This document shows positions 8,857 through 18,665 of a stretch of 64,000 nucleotides of DNA, piece after piece. The stretch comes from Campylobacter concisus (GTDB lineage: Bacteria; Campylobacterota; Campylobacteria; Campylobacterales; Campylobacteraceae), in the NCBI RefSeq assembly GCF_002092855.1, contig NZ_LVLC01000031.1, positions 1-64,000 of the forward strand, given 5' to 3'. The stretch's first letter is position 1. Every line of letters begins with the position of its first letter. A model generated the notes under the pieces. It made no database searches, was not told the DNA's origin, and saw nothing but the letters and a program-made list of their open reading frames with translations. A program made the position numbers and the translations under genes.

Positions 8857-10121
8857 TGAAAAAAATTTTATTAGCACTTTTGCCTTTGGCGCTATTTGGA
8901 TCAAATTTAAGCGAGATAGCAAACAAGGCCACTCAAAACGAAATTTCAAAGATCAAAGAGCTTGAGCTAAAAAGAGCAAATTTAAATGACGAAGCGACAT
9001 CAAGCGCCTACTTGCCAAGCCTTAGCTTAGAGGGCTCATATGGCAAAAATGCAAGCACTTTTCCAAGCATAGTTGCCAAAGAGTCAGCCGGCGTGCTCGC
9101 TAGAATTGATTTTTTACTATATGATGGCGGAGCTAGAGAGGCTAGGCTAAAGATGAGCCAGCTTTTAAAAAACAAAGCCGCCATAGCAAGTGATGAAGCT
9201 AAAAACTACCTTGCACTTAAGGCCGTAAATTTATACTTTAACGCAGCTGCACTTGAAAATATAATCACGGCCAAACAGGCTCAGGCAAATTTCTTAAAAG
9301 GCGTTTTAGACAAGCTTGAAAAGGCAAACATTGCAGGCCTTGCCGCGAAAGATGAGCTTGAGAATGTGCGGGCAAAATATCACCTAGCAAATAGCATACA
9401 GCTTGAGTACAAAAACAAAATGGAGCAAATCTTAAATGAGATAAATTTGCTAACTGGTGAGAAAATTTTGCCAGTAGCTGGAGCAAAGATGGCTGATATT
9501 AGCTCAAATTTAGCTTCAAAGAATGCTGAGCTTGATAGACTAAGCCAAGATATATTTTTAGGCGAGGCCAAGCTTAGCGAGACAAGAGCTGGTTTTTTGC
9601 CTCAAATAATGCTCTATGACACATATGGATTTTATAAAAATAATTACGATATCGATCTAGGCAGATTTAGTTCTTACCGCTCATACGTGGATAAATATCT
9701 AAAAGAAGATACACACGGCAATAAATTTGGTATCGCTTTTAAATGGAAAATTTTTGATTTTTTCGCCACTAGCAAGATGAGTCAGGCACAAAAGATCGCG
9801 CTTGATGAGGCAAGGCTAAATTTAGAGTATAAAAGGCGTGAAAACGAGACAAAGCTTAAAAATTTGCAAAGTGAAATCGTGGTACTTACTTCAAAAATCG
9901 CTTCACTAAACGAATATGTAAGAGCAAGTGATTTGGCATTAAAAGCTAGCTATGAGAAGTATAACTCTGGGCTTTTGGGATATAGCGATTTGCTTGAAGC
10001 ACTTTCTCAAAAATTTGATGCCATTAGCCTTTTTGAGAGTGCAAAAGATGAGCTTGAGATCAAAAAAGCGGAGTTCTTTTTTGAAAATGGTGAGCTGATT
10101 TTAGAGAGGATTAGAGATTGA
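8856..10121 (+). CDS. TolC-family outer membrane efflux protein (first copy)
   Basis: Predicted outer-membrane channel of a tripartite exporter. The 421-residue protein has an N-terminal signal sequence (KKILLALLPLALFGSN) and long amphipathic helices in two repeats, as in TolC. LSLEGSYGKN and LLYDGGAREARLKM mark the end of the first repeat's strand region, and GIAFKWKIFDFF marks the second. It overlaps fliP by one base upstream and the adaptor gene by four bases (TTGA) downstream, so it reads as the first gene of a TolC-adaptor-pump set. A second TolC-like gene lies on the other side of the pump. Confidence 0.85.
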   Translation: MKKILLALLPLALFGSNLSEIANKATQNEISKIKELELKRANLNDEATSSAYLPSLSLEGSYGKNASTFPSIVAKESAGVLARIDFLLYDGGAREARLKMSQLLKNKAAIASDEAKNYLALKAVNLYFNAAALENIITAKQAQANFLKGVLDKLEKANIAGLAAKDELENVRAKYHLANSIQLEYKNKMEQILNEINLLTGEKILPVAGAKMADISSNLASKNAELDRLSQDIFLGEAKLSETRAGFLPQIMLYDTYGFYKNNYDIDLGRFSSYRSYVDKYLKEDTHGNKFGIAFKWKIFDFFATSKMSQAQKIALDEARLNLEYKRRENETKLKNLQSEIVVLTSKIASLNEYVRASDLALKASYEKYNSGLLGYSDLLEALSQKFDAISLFESAKDELEIKKAEFFFENGELILERIRD

Positions 10122-10861
10122 AAAAGCTGATAATTTTGATGATATTTGGCATTTTTTCATTTGCTAGTGAAGAAATTTTTGCTGATTTTGAAGTCTATGC
10201 TAAGCAAAGCTCAAAGCTTGCATTTGAGGGTAGTGGCAAGGTGGATAAAATTTTTGTAGATGTATCAAGCCATGTTAAAAAGGGCGACGCTTTAGCTATT
10301 CTTGATCAAAGCAGCTTAGAAATCGCTCTTAAAAAGGCAAAAAATGATCTTGAGCTGGCAAAAAATGCTAGTGAATTTGCAAAAAATACTTTAAGCAAAT
10401 TTACTCAAGTAAAGGACGTCACTTCAAAGCAAGAATTTGATGAGGTAAAGTATAAATTTGACGAGGCGGCTCTTAGAGTAGAGAGTGCCCAGATCGCCAT
10501 TTTAAACGCAGATGATCATCTTAAAAAGGCTCTTTTAAAAGCTCCTTTTGATGGCGTCATAGCTAGTAAAAATGTCGAGCTTGGCGAGAGTGCTTCGCCG
10601 CTTAGTCCAGCTTTTATTTTAAACTCAAACGAGGCAAAAATTTTAATAGCGATCGATGAAAAATATGTAGATTTGGTAAAGATTGGCGATACATTTAAAT
10701 TTAAACTTGACGCAACAAGCAATGAAAAAGAGGTAAAAATCGCTCTCATCTATCCAGAGATCAAACGAGAGACTAGAAAATTTTACGCCCAGGCTTATGA
10801 CAGCGGGCTAAAACCTGGCATGTTTGGTCAAGGCAGAGTGCTAGTTAGTAAAAGAAAATGA
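10118..10861 (+). CDS. RND efflux periplasmic adaptor (membrane fusion protein), short
   Basis: Links an RND pump to its outer-membrane channel. The 247 residues contain a signal sequence (KKLIILMIFGIFSFAS), a first lipoyl half with KVDKIFVDVSSHVKKGDALAILD, a helical hairpin (about 70-130) and a second lipoyl half with ALLKAPFDGVIASKNVELGE. A beta-barrel segment ends with LKPGMFGQGRVLVS. Typical adaptors have 350-400 residues, so this one has a short hairpin and little or no membrane-proximal domain. The start is TTG overlapping the TolC-like stop by four bases, and it overlaps the pump gene as ATGA. Confidence 0.85.
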   Translation: MKKLIILMIFGIFSFASEEIFADFEVYAKQSSKLAFEGSGKVDKIFVDVSSHVKKGDALAILDQSSLEIALKKAKNDLELAKNASEFAKNTLSKFTQVKDVTSKQEFDEVKYKFDEAALRVESAQIAILNADDHLKKALLKAPFDGVIASKNVELGESASPLSPAFILNSNEAKILIAIDEKYVDLVKIGDTFKFKLDATSNEKEVKIALIYPEIKRETRKFYAQAYDSGLKPGMFGQGRVLVSKRK

Positions 10862-13800
10862 TAAAAACAGCCATCAACCGCCCCATAACTACGCTTATGA
10901 TATTTTTAAGCCTCGTTGTCTTTGGCATCTACTCGCTAAAGACGATGAATGTAAATTTGTACCCGCAAGTAAATATCCCAATCGTTAAGATCACGACCTA
11001 CGCAAACGGCGATATGAACTACATTAAGACAAAGATCACGCAAAAGATCGAGGACGAGGTCTCAAGCATCGAGGGGATAAAAAAGCTTTACTCAACCAGC
11101 TTTGACAACCTAAGCGTGGTAAGCATCGAATTTGAGCTAAACAAAGACCTAGAGAGCGCTACAAACGACGTCCGCGACAAGATGCAAAAAGCAAGGTTAA
11201 ACGCAAACTACGAGATAGAAAAGCTAAACGGCCTCTCTTCAGCCGTCTTTAGCCTCTTTATCACGAGGCTTGATGGCAACGAAACTAAGCTTATGCAAGA
11301 GATAGATGATGTGGCAAAGCCATTTTTAGAGCGCATTAGCGGCGTCTCAAAGGTTAAGACAAATGGCTTTTTAGAGCCAGCGGTGAAAATTTTGCTAGAT
11401 AGATTTAAACTTGATAAAAACACCCTTAGTGCAAACGAAGTGGCAAATTTGATAAAGGTTGAAAATTTAAAAGCACCACTTGGCAAGATAGAAAATGAGC
11501 AAATCCAAATGGCGATCAAGTCAAATTTCAGCGCCAAAAGCATAGATGAGATAAGAAATTTAACGATCAAGCAAGGGGTCTTTTTAAAAGATATCGCAAG
11601 CGTTGATCTTGCTTACAAAGATGCAAACGAAGCAGCGATAATGGATAAAAAAAGTGGCGTCTTGCTGGGCCTTGAGCTAGCTCCAGACGCAAACGCTCTA
11701 ACCGTGATCGCTCTAGCTAAAGCAAAGCTAGATCAGTTTAAAAGCCTGCTTGGCAATGAATACGACGTAAAAATAGCCTACGATAAGAGCGAAGTGATAC
11801 AAAAGCACATCGATCAAACCGCCTTTGATATGATCCTTGGTGTCTTGCTAACCATCGTGATCGTATATCTATTTTTAAGAAATTTCTCGATCACCATCAT
11901 CTCAGTCGTAGCGATACCAACTAGCATCGTAGCGACATTTTTCATCATAAATGCCCTAGGCTACGATATAAACCGCCTAAGCCTCATAGCGCTGACCCTT
12001 GGCATCGGAATTTTCATCGACGATGCGATAGTTGTCACTGAAAATATCGCAAGCAAGCTAAAAGATGAGCCAAATGCCCTAAAAGCAAGCTTTGCAGGCA
12101 TAAAAGAGATAGCATTTAGTGTCTTTGCGATCTCGCTCGTGCTGCTTTGCGTCTTTGTGCCAATAGCCTTTATGAGTGGTATCGTTGGCAAATACTTTAA
12201 CTCATTTGCGATGAGCGTGGCAGCTGGCATCGTCATCTCGTTTTTTGTGAGCATCTTTCTTGTGCCAACGCTAAGTGCTAGGTTTGTAAATGCCAAACAA
12301 AGCAGCTTTTTTCTAAAAAGTGAGCCATTTTTTGAAGCGCTTGAAAATGGCTATGAGAAAATTTTAGCTTTAGCTCTTAAATTTAAGCTCATATTTTTAG
12401 CTATAACGCTTGCGGTCGTTGTTTGCTCATTTGCTCTGGCTAAATTTGTAGGAGGCGACTTCATGCCAAGCGAGGATAACTCGGAGTTTAACATCTACTT
12501 TAAGCTCGATCCCTCACTTAGCCTGCAAGCTAGCAAAGAGAAGCTAAAAGATAAAATTTCACTCATAAATGCCGATCCTCAGGTAGCTTACGCCTACTTC
12601 ATCCTTGGCTACACAGATGCCAAGCAGCCTTATCTTGTAAAGGCTTACGTTAGACTAAAGGAGCTAAAAGATAGAGCTAATCACGAGCGGCAAAACGCTA
12701 TCATGCAAAGTTTTCGTGACAGACTAAAGAGCGATGATATGAGCGTAATCGTAGCTGATTTGCCAGTGGTTGAAGGTGGCGATGTGCAGCCAGTTAAGCT
12801 TACTATCACCTCTGAAAATGGCAAAGATCTAGAGAAATTTGTGCCAAAGATCAGCAAGATGCTAAAAGAGATAAATGACACAACGGACGTAAATTCGCCC
12901 GAAGAAGATCTGCTAAAACGCGTGCAAATCTCTATAGATGAAGATAAGGCTAAGAGGCTAAATTTAGACAAAGCCAGCGTTGCAAGTGCCGTTTATAGCG
13001 CATTTAGCGAGAATGAGGTCTCTGTTTTTGAAAACGAAAATGGCAAAGAGTATGAGCTTTATATGCGTCTTGATGATAAATTTAGAGGCGATACAAATGA
13101 TATCTTAAAGACCAAGATAAGAAGCAAAGAGGGCTTTTTTGTCACACTTGGCGATGTGGCGACGATTAGTTTTGAGCAAAAGCCAGCTAGTATTTCGAGA
13201 TTTAATAGAGCTGATGAGATAAAATTTTTAGCAAATACCAAAAACAACGCTCCGCTAAATAGCGTGGCAAATGAAATTTCAAAGAAGCTTGATGAAATTT
13301 TGCCTGCAAATTTCAAGTATAAATTTCTTGGATTTGTGGAGCTCATGGACGATACAAATGCTTCGTTTATCTTTACGGTGAGTGCGAGTGCGGTGCTTAT
13401 TTACATGGTGCTAGCTGCACTTTATGAGAGCTTTTTGCTGCCATTTCTCATCATGCTTGCCATGCCGCTTGCCTTTTGTGGCGTCGTGATAGGGCTGTTT
13501 ATAAGTGGCAATCCTTTTAGCCTATTTGTCATGGTTGGCGTCATCTTGCTCTTTGGCATGGTCGGTAAAAACGCCATTTTGGTGGTTGATTTTGCAAACC
13601 ACTTTGCAAATAGTGGCATAGAGGCAAACGAAGCTGTAAAAATGGCTGCTAAGAAGCGCTTAAGGGCTGTTTTAATGACCACTTTTGCGATGATATTTGC
13701 TATGCTTCCGCTGGCACTTAGCAGGGGTGCTGGCTTTGAGGCAAACTCACCTATGGCTATAAGTATCATCTTTGGGCTCATTAGCTCGACCTTGCTAAGT

Positions 13801-13884
13801 TTGCTTGTCGTGCCAGTGCTTTTTGCGTGGGTCTATAATCTTGATAAATTTATAAGAAAATTTTATGAAAGGGAGAGAATTTGA
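10858..13884 (+). CDS. RND family efflux transporter permease
   Basis: Proton-driven inner-membrane exporter of about 1008 residues with the duplicated RND layout. TM1 is at 10-28, followed by a large periplasmic domain to about 320. TM2-6 begin with FDMILGVLLTIVIVYLFLRNF, and the TM4 region GIFIDDAIVVTENI contains the paired acidic proton-relay residues. A second periplasmic domain runs to about 830, then the last TM cluster with FGMVGKNAILVVDFANH. The start MIKTAINRPITTLMIF is typical of HAE1-type pumps. The substrate is unknown. The ATG overlaps the adaptor stop and the end overlaps a second TolC-like gene (TTGA). Confidence 0.93.
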   Translation: MIKTAINRPITTLMIFLSLVVFGIYSLKTMNVNLYPQVNIPIVKITTYANGDMNYIKTKITQKIEDEVSSIEGIKKLYSTSFDNLSVVSIEFELNKDLESATNDVRDKMQKARLNANYEIEKLNGLSSAVFSLFITRLDGNETKLMQEIDDVAKPFLERISGVSKVKTNGFLEPAVKILLDRFKLDKNTLSANEVANLIKVENLKAPLGKIENEQIQMAIKSNFSAKSIDEIRNLTIKQGVFLKDIASVDLAYKDANEAAIMDKKSGVLLGLELAPDANALTVIALAKAKLDQFKSLLGNEYDVKIAYDKSEVIQKHIDQTAFDMILGVLLTIVIVYLFLRNFSITIISVVAIPTSIVATFFIINALGYDINRLSLIALTLGIGIFIDDAIVVTENIASKLKDEPNALKASFAGIKEIAFSVFAISLVLLCVFVPIAFMSGIVGKYFNSFAMSVAAGIVISFFVSIFLVPTLSARFVNAKQSSFFLKSEPFFEALENGYEKILALALKFKLIFLAITLAVVVCSFALAKFVGGDFMPSEDNSEFNIYFKLDPSLSLQASKEKLKDKISLINADPQVAYAYFILGYTDAKQPYLVKAYVRLKELKDRANHERQNAIMQSFRDRLKSDDMSVIVADLPVVEGGDVQPVKLTITSENGKDLEKFVPKISKMLKEINDTTDVNSPEEDLLKRVQISIDEDKAKRLNLDKASVASAVYSAFSENEVSVFENENGKEYELYMRLDDKFRGDTNDILKTKIRSKEGFFVTLGDVATISFEQKPASISRFNRADEIKFLANTKNNAPLNSVANEISKKLDEILPANFKYKFLGFVELMDDTNASFIFTVSASAVLIYMVLAALYESFLLPFLIMLAMPLAFCGVVIGLFISGNPFSLFVMVGVILLFGMVGKNAILVVDFANHFANSGIEANEAVKMAAKKRLRAVLMTTFAMIFAMLPLALSRGAGFEANSPMAISIIFGLISSTLLSLLVVPVLFAWVYNLDKFIRKFYERERI

Positions 13885-15116
13885 AGAAAATTTTAGCTGT
13901 TTTGCTCTTTGCTTTGCCTCTTTGGGCTGGAAATTTACTAGAGATCATCGCTCTAGCGCAAAGTGCAAGGCTTGAGAGTTTGAAAGAATTTAATAAAAAT
14001 GAATATATAAATAAAAACAAAAGTAAAAAGCTAAATTTATCCCTTGATGGCAGATATACCTTTGTGCCTGATGAGATAAAGGGCGGATATATGACAAAGG
14101 CAGGCTCGATCACGGCAAAGGTTGAGTATCTTATCTTTGATGGCGGAGCGAGCGAGGCTGCTGATAAAATTTTAGACCACAAGGGCGTGGAGAAAATTTA
14201 CAAAGATGAAGAGCTGATGAATCTCACTGCTTTTCAGGTCGCAAAGGTCTATTTCAATGCTGTTGCACTAAATTCTCTTATAAATTTAGAGACAAAATTT
14301 GTAGATAGCTTTGCTAAGGCTGCGGCTGAAAATGAGTTTTGGTTTGAGTATGGCGAGATCGACAAGAGTGAATTTGATGCGATAAATTTCATGTTAAATA
14401 AAAAAAGAGCTGAGCTTGACGAGCTTGGGCTTAAGCTAGCCGAGCTAAACTCAAGGATAAATTTGCTCTCAAACGGCGAGATCGGCTTTAACGCTGGCTC
14501 AAAGATAATGATGCCAGATTTTAGCAAAGATGATATAAGCGCAAAACTTGGGGCAATGGAGCAAGAAAAATTTATAAAAGAGCAAGAAAATGAGAAGCAA
14601 AAGAGCAAATTTGCTCCAAAAATTTACTTAAAAGATACGCAAAGTGTGAATAATAACAGCTTTAAAAAAGGTGAGAGGACGACTTCGCAGATGATAGGCG
14701 CTTACGCTGATGCGAACAAGCCTAGAGTGGAATTTGAGTGGAAGCTGCCTGATAGCTTAAGTCTTAGCAAACAAAGTCAAGTTAAGCGCATTGAAGAGCA
14801 AAAGGCAGCACTTAATCTAAGCGATGAAGAAAATAGGATAATCACTCGCCTAAAAGAGCTAGAAAGCACAATCAAAGGCTTAAATGCAAAGTTAAATTTG
14901 CAAGATTTGAAGCAAGATAAGCTTGATAGTGATTTTATTGATCTGCTAAATGGCTATCTTAATGGCGAGATAAAATATGAAGAATTTTTGTTTGTGAGTG
15001 AGAAAAATTTTAGCGATAGGGCAAATTTCATACTTGATGGCGATTTACTTGAGCTAAATAAACTTGAGTATTTTTTCGAATGTGCAAGAAAAATAAATGA
15101 GGTGATAATTGAATAA
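13881..15116 (+). CDS. TolC-family outer membrane protein (second, divergent copy)
   Basis: A 411-residue secreted protein (signal KKILAVLLFALPLWAGN) with the TolC pattern LSLDGRYTFVPDEIKGGYM then VEYLIFDGGASEAADKIL, matching the strand-and-helix start of the first TolC copy (LLYDGGAREARLKM). Long charged helices follow. The second repeat has VEFEWKLPDSLSLSKQSQ in place of the GIAFKWKIFDFF block, so the copies are diverged paralogues. The start is TTG overlapping the pump stop. It may be an alternative channel or a partner forming a hetero-trimer; the sequence cannot decide. It overlaps the DMT gene by 8 bases. Confidence 0.75.
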   Translation: MKKILAVLLFALPLWAGNLLEIIALAQSARLESLKEFNKNEYINKNKSKKLNLSLDGRYTFVPDEIKGGYMTKAGSITAKVEYLIFDGGASEAADKILDHKGVEKIYKDEELMNLTAFQVAKVYFNAVALNSLINLETKFVDSFAKAAAENEFWFEYGEIDKSEFDAINFMLNKKRAELDELGLKLAELNSRINLLSNGEIGFNAGSKIMMPDFSKDDISAKLGAMEQEKFIKEQENEKQKSKFAPKIYLKDTQSVNNNSFKKGERTTSQMIGAYADANKPRVEFEWKLPDSLSLSKQSQVKRIEEQKAALNLSDEENRIITRLKELESTIKGLNAKLNLQDLKQDKLDSDFIDLLNGYLNGEIKYEEFLFVSEKNFSDRANFILDGDLLELNKLEYFFECARKINEVIIE

Positions 15117-15972
15117 ACTGATCTTTGTAACCATTTTGTGGGCGTTTAGCTTTAGTTTGATAGGTGAGTTTTTAGCTGGCAAGGTTGATAGCTATTTAGC
15201 TGTTTTTATTCGGGTTGCGCTTGCGAGCTTAGTCTTTTTACCATTTACAAAATTTCGTGGCATTAATCCAAAGCTAGCATTTGGCATCATGGCGATTGGA
15301 GCGGTGCAAATAGGGCTTATGTATCTATTTTATTACAATTCATTTTTGTATCTAAGTGTGCCAGAAGTAGCACTTTTTACCATTTTTACGCCGTTTTATG
15401 TGACGCTCATCTACGACGCATTTAGCTTTAAATTTAGACCACTTTATCTATTTAGCGTTGGCGTTGCGGTTTTTGGAGCTTTGGTTATAAAATACGGCGC
15501 TATAAACGATGGTGTATTAAAGGGCTTTTTACTAGTGCAAGCGGCAAATATCTGCTTTGGATCAGGGCAGAGTGCATATAAGGCACTTTTAGAAAAATTT
15601 AACGTGGATCAAAAAAATGTCTTTGGCTACTTTCACTTTGGGGCATTTTTTGTAGCTGTCGTTGCGCTTCTTACCCTTGGCAATCCAGCCAAATTTTCAC
15701 TTACTTCAACACAAATTTTAGTGCTTCTCTGGCTTGGCATAGTCGCTAGTGGAGTTGGATATTTTATGTGGAACAAAGGTGCTTGCGAAGTTGATAGCGG
15801 CGTGCTTGCTATCATGAATAACGCTCTCATTCCAGCTGCTATCATTGTAAATTTGGTCTTTTGGCAAAAGGACACAGACCTAACTAGGCTAATTTTAGGC
15901 GCTGTTATAATGTATATATCTTTGATAGTTCACAACAAGATAATGAAATTTTATGGTATGAAAATCGCTTAG
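15109..15972 (+). CDS. DMT superfamily (EamA) permease
   Basis: Predicted inner-membrane metabolite or drug exporter with ten hydrophobic helices in 287 residues, in two EamA repeats. The first has AFSFSLIGEFLAGKVDSYLAVFIRVALASLVFLPF, and the second has IVASGVGYFMWNKGACEVDSGVLAIMNNALIPAAIIVNL, which is the family signature. No substrate can be inferred. The start is TTG at 15109, preceded by GAGGTGA inside the second TolC gene. It is the last gene of the plus-strand run from motA and its stop overlaps the convergent ComEC-like gene by four bases, leaving no room for a separate terminator. Confidence 0.85.
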   Translation: MNKLIFVTILWAFSFSLIGEFLAGKVDSYLAVFIRVALASLVFLPFTKFRGINPKLAFGIMAIGAVQIGLMYLFYYNSFLYLSVPEVALFTIFTPFYVTLIYDAFSFKFRPLYLFSVGVAVFGALVIKYGAINDGVLKGFLLVQAANICFGSGQSAYKALLEKFNVDQKNVFGYFHFGAFFVAVVALLTLGNPAKFSLTSTQILVLLWLGIVASGVGYFMWNKGACEVDSGVLAIMNNALIPAAIIVNLVFWQKDTDLTRLILGAVIMYISLIVHNKIMKFYGMKIA

Positions 15973-17243
15973 GCGTAAATTTTATAGCTAGCAACGAAAA
16001 AGCATAAAAGCCCAAGCAACGGTAAAATGTAGAATATGGATCTAAATTTTATAGCTAGAAGTGAAGCGATATTATAAATGATAAAAATAATGGCTGGCAC
16101 AAAAATTTTAGTCGAGCTTAGCCTAAAATTTAAAACATTATTTAGCAATCCATCAAAGATGTCGCCATACGAAGCGATATGAAGTGCGGCACTTAATGGA
16201 TAAAAAATGCTAAAGATGTAGTTGATAGCAAGGACGCTAAGCTGCTGTAAGCTAATGAGCGGAAAGAAATAAAGCACGCAAATTTCCATTGCAAAGCAAA
16301 CATATAAATTTAAAAGTATAAGATGAACGAAAGGTGAAAATTTATCTTTTAGGTGTTTAAAATATAAAAATATGTAAAAAACGCCCATAAGTGAAAAGTA
16401 AAAACCTACACTAAAAAGTAGCTGCGGAAAGAGCGATATGCTAACAAGTGCCACTATAAAAAGTGTTTTGAAGTTTAAAATTTTGACGCCTTTTAACGTG
16501 CAATAAAATCCTAAAATGCTCATTAAGAACGCTCGCAAAAAGCTTGGTATAAAGCCTATTATAAAAAAGTAAAATGACAAGACTATAAAAACGATAATAG
16601 CTAGATCAAAGTTGTAGTTTCTAAAAGGTAAAAACCTCGCATATAAAAATTTTAAAAGCGGCCTAAATACAAAAAATATAACTGCGCTTATAAAACCTAA
16701 ATGATAGCCACTTATGGCTATAAGATGCGCTATACCAAGGTGCGAGACGTCATCTCTTAGCTTGCCGTCAATACTTGTGCCTAAAAATAGAGCCGAGTAG
16801 AGCTGTGAAATTTTACTATTTTCATGCTGGGCGTAGATTAGTGATTGTAATTTTTGGTTGATATTTTGCGTGGCTTTTTGTGGCAGTTTTTCGCGTGAAA
16901 AGCTAGGCATGTAAAAGGAGGAAGCAAGATAGTCTTTAAAACTAACGTCTAAATTTATGACGCTTAGAAATATATTATCTCCAGCTTTAAAGTCATCTGT
17001 TTTAGCTCCAAGCGTATAAAATGAAAACTCATCAGTTTTAAGCTTTAAAATTTGCCTTTTCTTGCCGTCATCTCCAAGCTTTTCGTAGCTAGAAATCACG
17101 GTTGCTGTTAGCTCTTGTTCGCCTTTGTCCATAAAAATTTGATATTTATGGTAGCTAATAGCCAAATTTATAGAAAAAATACAAAGGCAAAACAGGCAAA
17201 ATATAGTAAAAATTTCTCTATTTTTTAAAGCTTTAAAACGCAT
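15969..17243 (-). CDS. ComEC/Rec2-family competence channel protein
   Basis: Predicted inner-membrane channel for single-stranded DNA uptake in natural transformation. The 424-residue protein has an N-terminal membrane helix, an OB-like extracytoplasmic segment (about 45-100, ELTATVISSYEKLGDDGKK) and then the Competence domain with the hallmark LGIAHLIAISGYHLGFISAV, followed by at least eight hydrophobic helices. It stops where larger ComEC proteins continue into a metallo-beta-lactamase-like nuclease domain; that domain is absent. The start codon is directly behind the dnaB stop (one base shared), suggesting co-transcription with the replicative helicase. Confidence 0.85.
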   Translation of the reverse strand: MRFKALKNREIFTIFCLFCLCIFSINLAISYHKYQIFMDKGEQELTATVISSYEKLGDDGKKRQILKLKTDEFSFYTLGAKTDDFKAGDNIFLSVINLDVSFKDYLASSFYMPSFSREKLPQKATQNINQKLQSLIYAQHENSKISQLYSALFLGTSIDGKLRDDVSHLGIAHLIAISGYHLGFISAVIFFVFRPLLKFLYARFLPFRNYNFDLAIIVFIVLSFYFFIIGFIPSFLRAFLMSILGFYCTLKGVKILNFKTLFIVALVSISLFPQLLFSVGFYFSLMGVFYIFLYFKHLKDKFSPFVHLILLNLYVCFAMEICVLYFFPLISLQQLSVLAINYIFSIFYPLSAALHIASYGDIFDGLLNNVLNFRLSSTKIFVPAIIFIIYNIASLLAIKFRSIFYILPLLGLLCFFVASYKIYA

Positions 17244-18655
17244 CAGCCTTCAAATGAAACATCAGATACTGGCATTGCAGACATATCTTCAAACCTTGAG
17301 TGTTGCTTTTGAAAGAGTACATCAACTGAGCCAGTTTCACCATTTCTGTTTTTGCCAACGATGATCTCGGCCTTTTCTTGAAGCTTATTAAAGACGTGAT
17401 TGCTCTTGTACTCTTTGCCCTCGGCACTTGCGCGTTTTTCTTTCTCTTTTTCTTCTTGTTCTAGATAAAACTCATCTCTATAGACAAAAAGAATGATGTC
17501 AGCATCTTGCTCGATCGCGCCTGACTCTCTTAGATCGCTTAGCATAGGGCGTTTATTTGCGCGAGATTCTAGGCTTCTGTTTAGCTGAGAAAGAGCGATG
17601 ATTGGCATATCTAGCTCACGTGCTAAAAGCTTTAATCCACGAGAAATTTCAGCTATTTGGACGTGACGATCAGCGTAGTTATTTGTACTCATCATAAGAC
17701 CGATGTAGTCGATCACGCAAAGTGAAATTTCAGGATGCATAGCCTTTAGTTTTCGCATTTGTGTTCTTACTTGATGGATATTTACATAGCCACTATCATG
17801 CACAAAAAGCTTGCTAGCAGCAAACCCTTCACAAGCATCGCTAAATCTAGCCAACGCTTCATCATCCATCTTTGCGGTCATTATGTCTTGAAGCGGAATA
17901 GAGGTCTTGCTTGCTAGCATTCTCATCATTATCTGCTCAGCTGGCATCTCAAGCGAGAAAAAAACAACTCCAGCATTATTTTTTAGAACCTGACTCATAA
18001 AATTTAAACAAAGTGTCGTTTTTCCCATGCCTGGACGAGCTGCGACGATGATGAGGTCACCATTTTTAAAGCCCTTTATCATCTCATTTAGCTTTTTAAA
18101 TCCAGTATCAAGTCCAACTATATCTTTTTCGCCAAGCAAGGCCTGAGCATTAATATGATCCATCATTTTCATGATGATCTCTTTGCCTTCTTTTATAACT
18201 CCAGTGCTTCCACCTTCTATCAAAGAGTAAAATTCCTGACTAAGATCATCGACCATATCGCGGCTTGGCTTATCTTCATTTACTTTGCTTGGTATATTGT
18301 GAGCGATCTTTACAAGACTTCGTTTTATAGATTTTTCTCTTAGTTCGTTTGCGTATTTTTGAATGTCTATTAGGGAATTTGTGCCCAAAATATCTAGTAT
18401 TAGCTCTTCGTCGTATTTTTCGCCAAGTCTATTTTTTAAAAATGGCATAGTTATGGGATCATCGCTATTTAGGCATGCTACCATTGCATCATATATTTGC
18501 GAATGCCCTTTTAGATAAAAATCCTTTGCCTTAACAATATCAAAAATTTCACCTAAAATATCGTTGTTTTGCAAAATGGAGCTTAGTATAGCTCGCTCCA
18601 TATCAATGTCGTAAAGGTTGGTAAATTCTATCTCGTTAACTCTTTGCTTTGCCAC
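17243..18655 (-). CDS. dnaB: replicative DNA helicase DnaB
   Basis: Hexameric helicase that unwinds DNA at the replication fork. The N-terminal collar domain (1 to about 150) begins DMERAILSSILQNNDILGEI. The RecA-like C-terminal domain has Walker A ARPGMGKTT at about 206-214, Walker B LCVIDYIGLM and the arginine-finger block LRESGAIEQDADIILFVYRDEF. The 470-residue length is normal and no intein is present. The start is GTG at 18655 after AAAGGAAAATTT. It lies ten bases downstream of ispG on the same strand. Confidence 0.96.
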   Translation of the reverse strand: MAKQRVNEIEFTNLYDIDMERAILSSILQNNDILGEIFDIVKAKDFYLKGHSQIYDAMVACLNSDDPITMPFLKNRLGEKYDEELILDILGTNSLIDIQKYANELREKSIKRSLVKIAHNIPSKVNEDKPSRDMVDDLSQEFYSLIEGGSTGVIKEGKEIIMKMMDHINAQALLGEKDIVGLDTGFKKLNEMIKGFKNGDLIIVAARPGMGKTTLCLNFMSQVLKNNAGVVFFSLEMPAEQIMMRMLASKTSIPLQDIMTAKMDDEALARFSDACEGFAASKLFVHDSGYVNIHQVRTQMRKLKAMHPEISLCVIDYIGLMMSTNNYADRHVQIAEISRGLKLLARELDMPIIALSQLNRSLESRANKRPMLSDLRESGAIEQDADIILFVYRDEFYLEQEEKEKEKRASAEGKEYKSNHVFNKLQEKAEIIVGKNRNGETGSVDVLFQKQHSRFEDMSAMPVSDVSFEG

Positions 18656-18665
18656 AAATTTTCCT

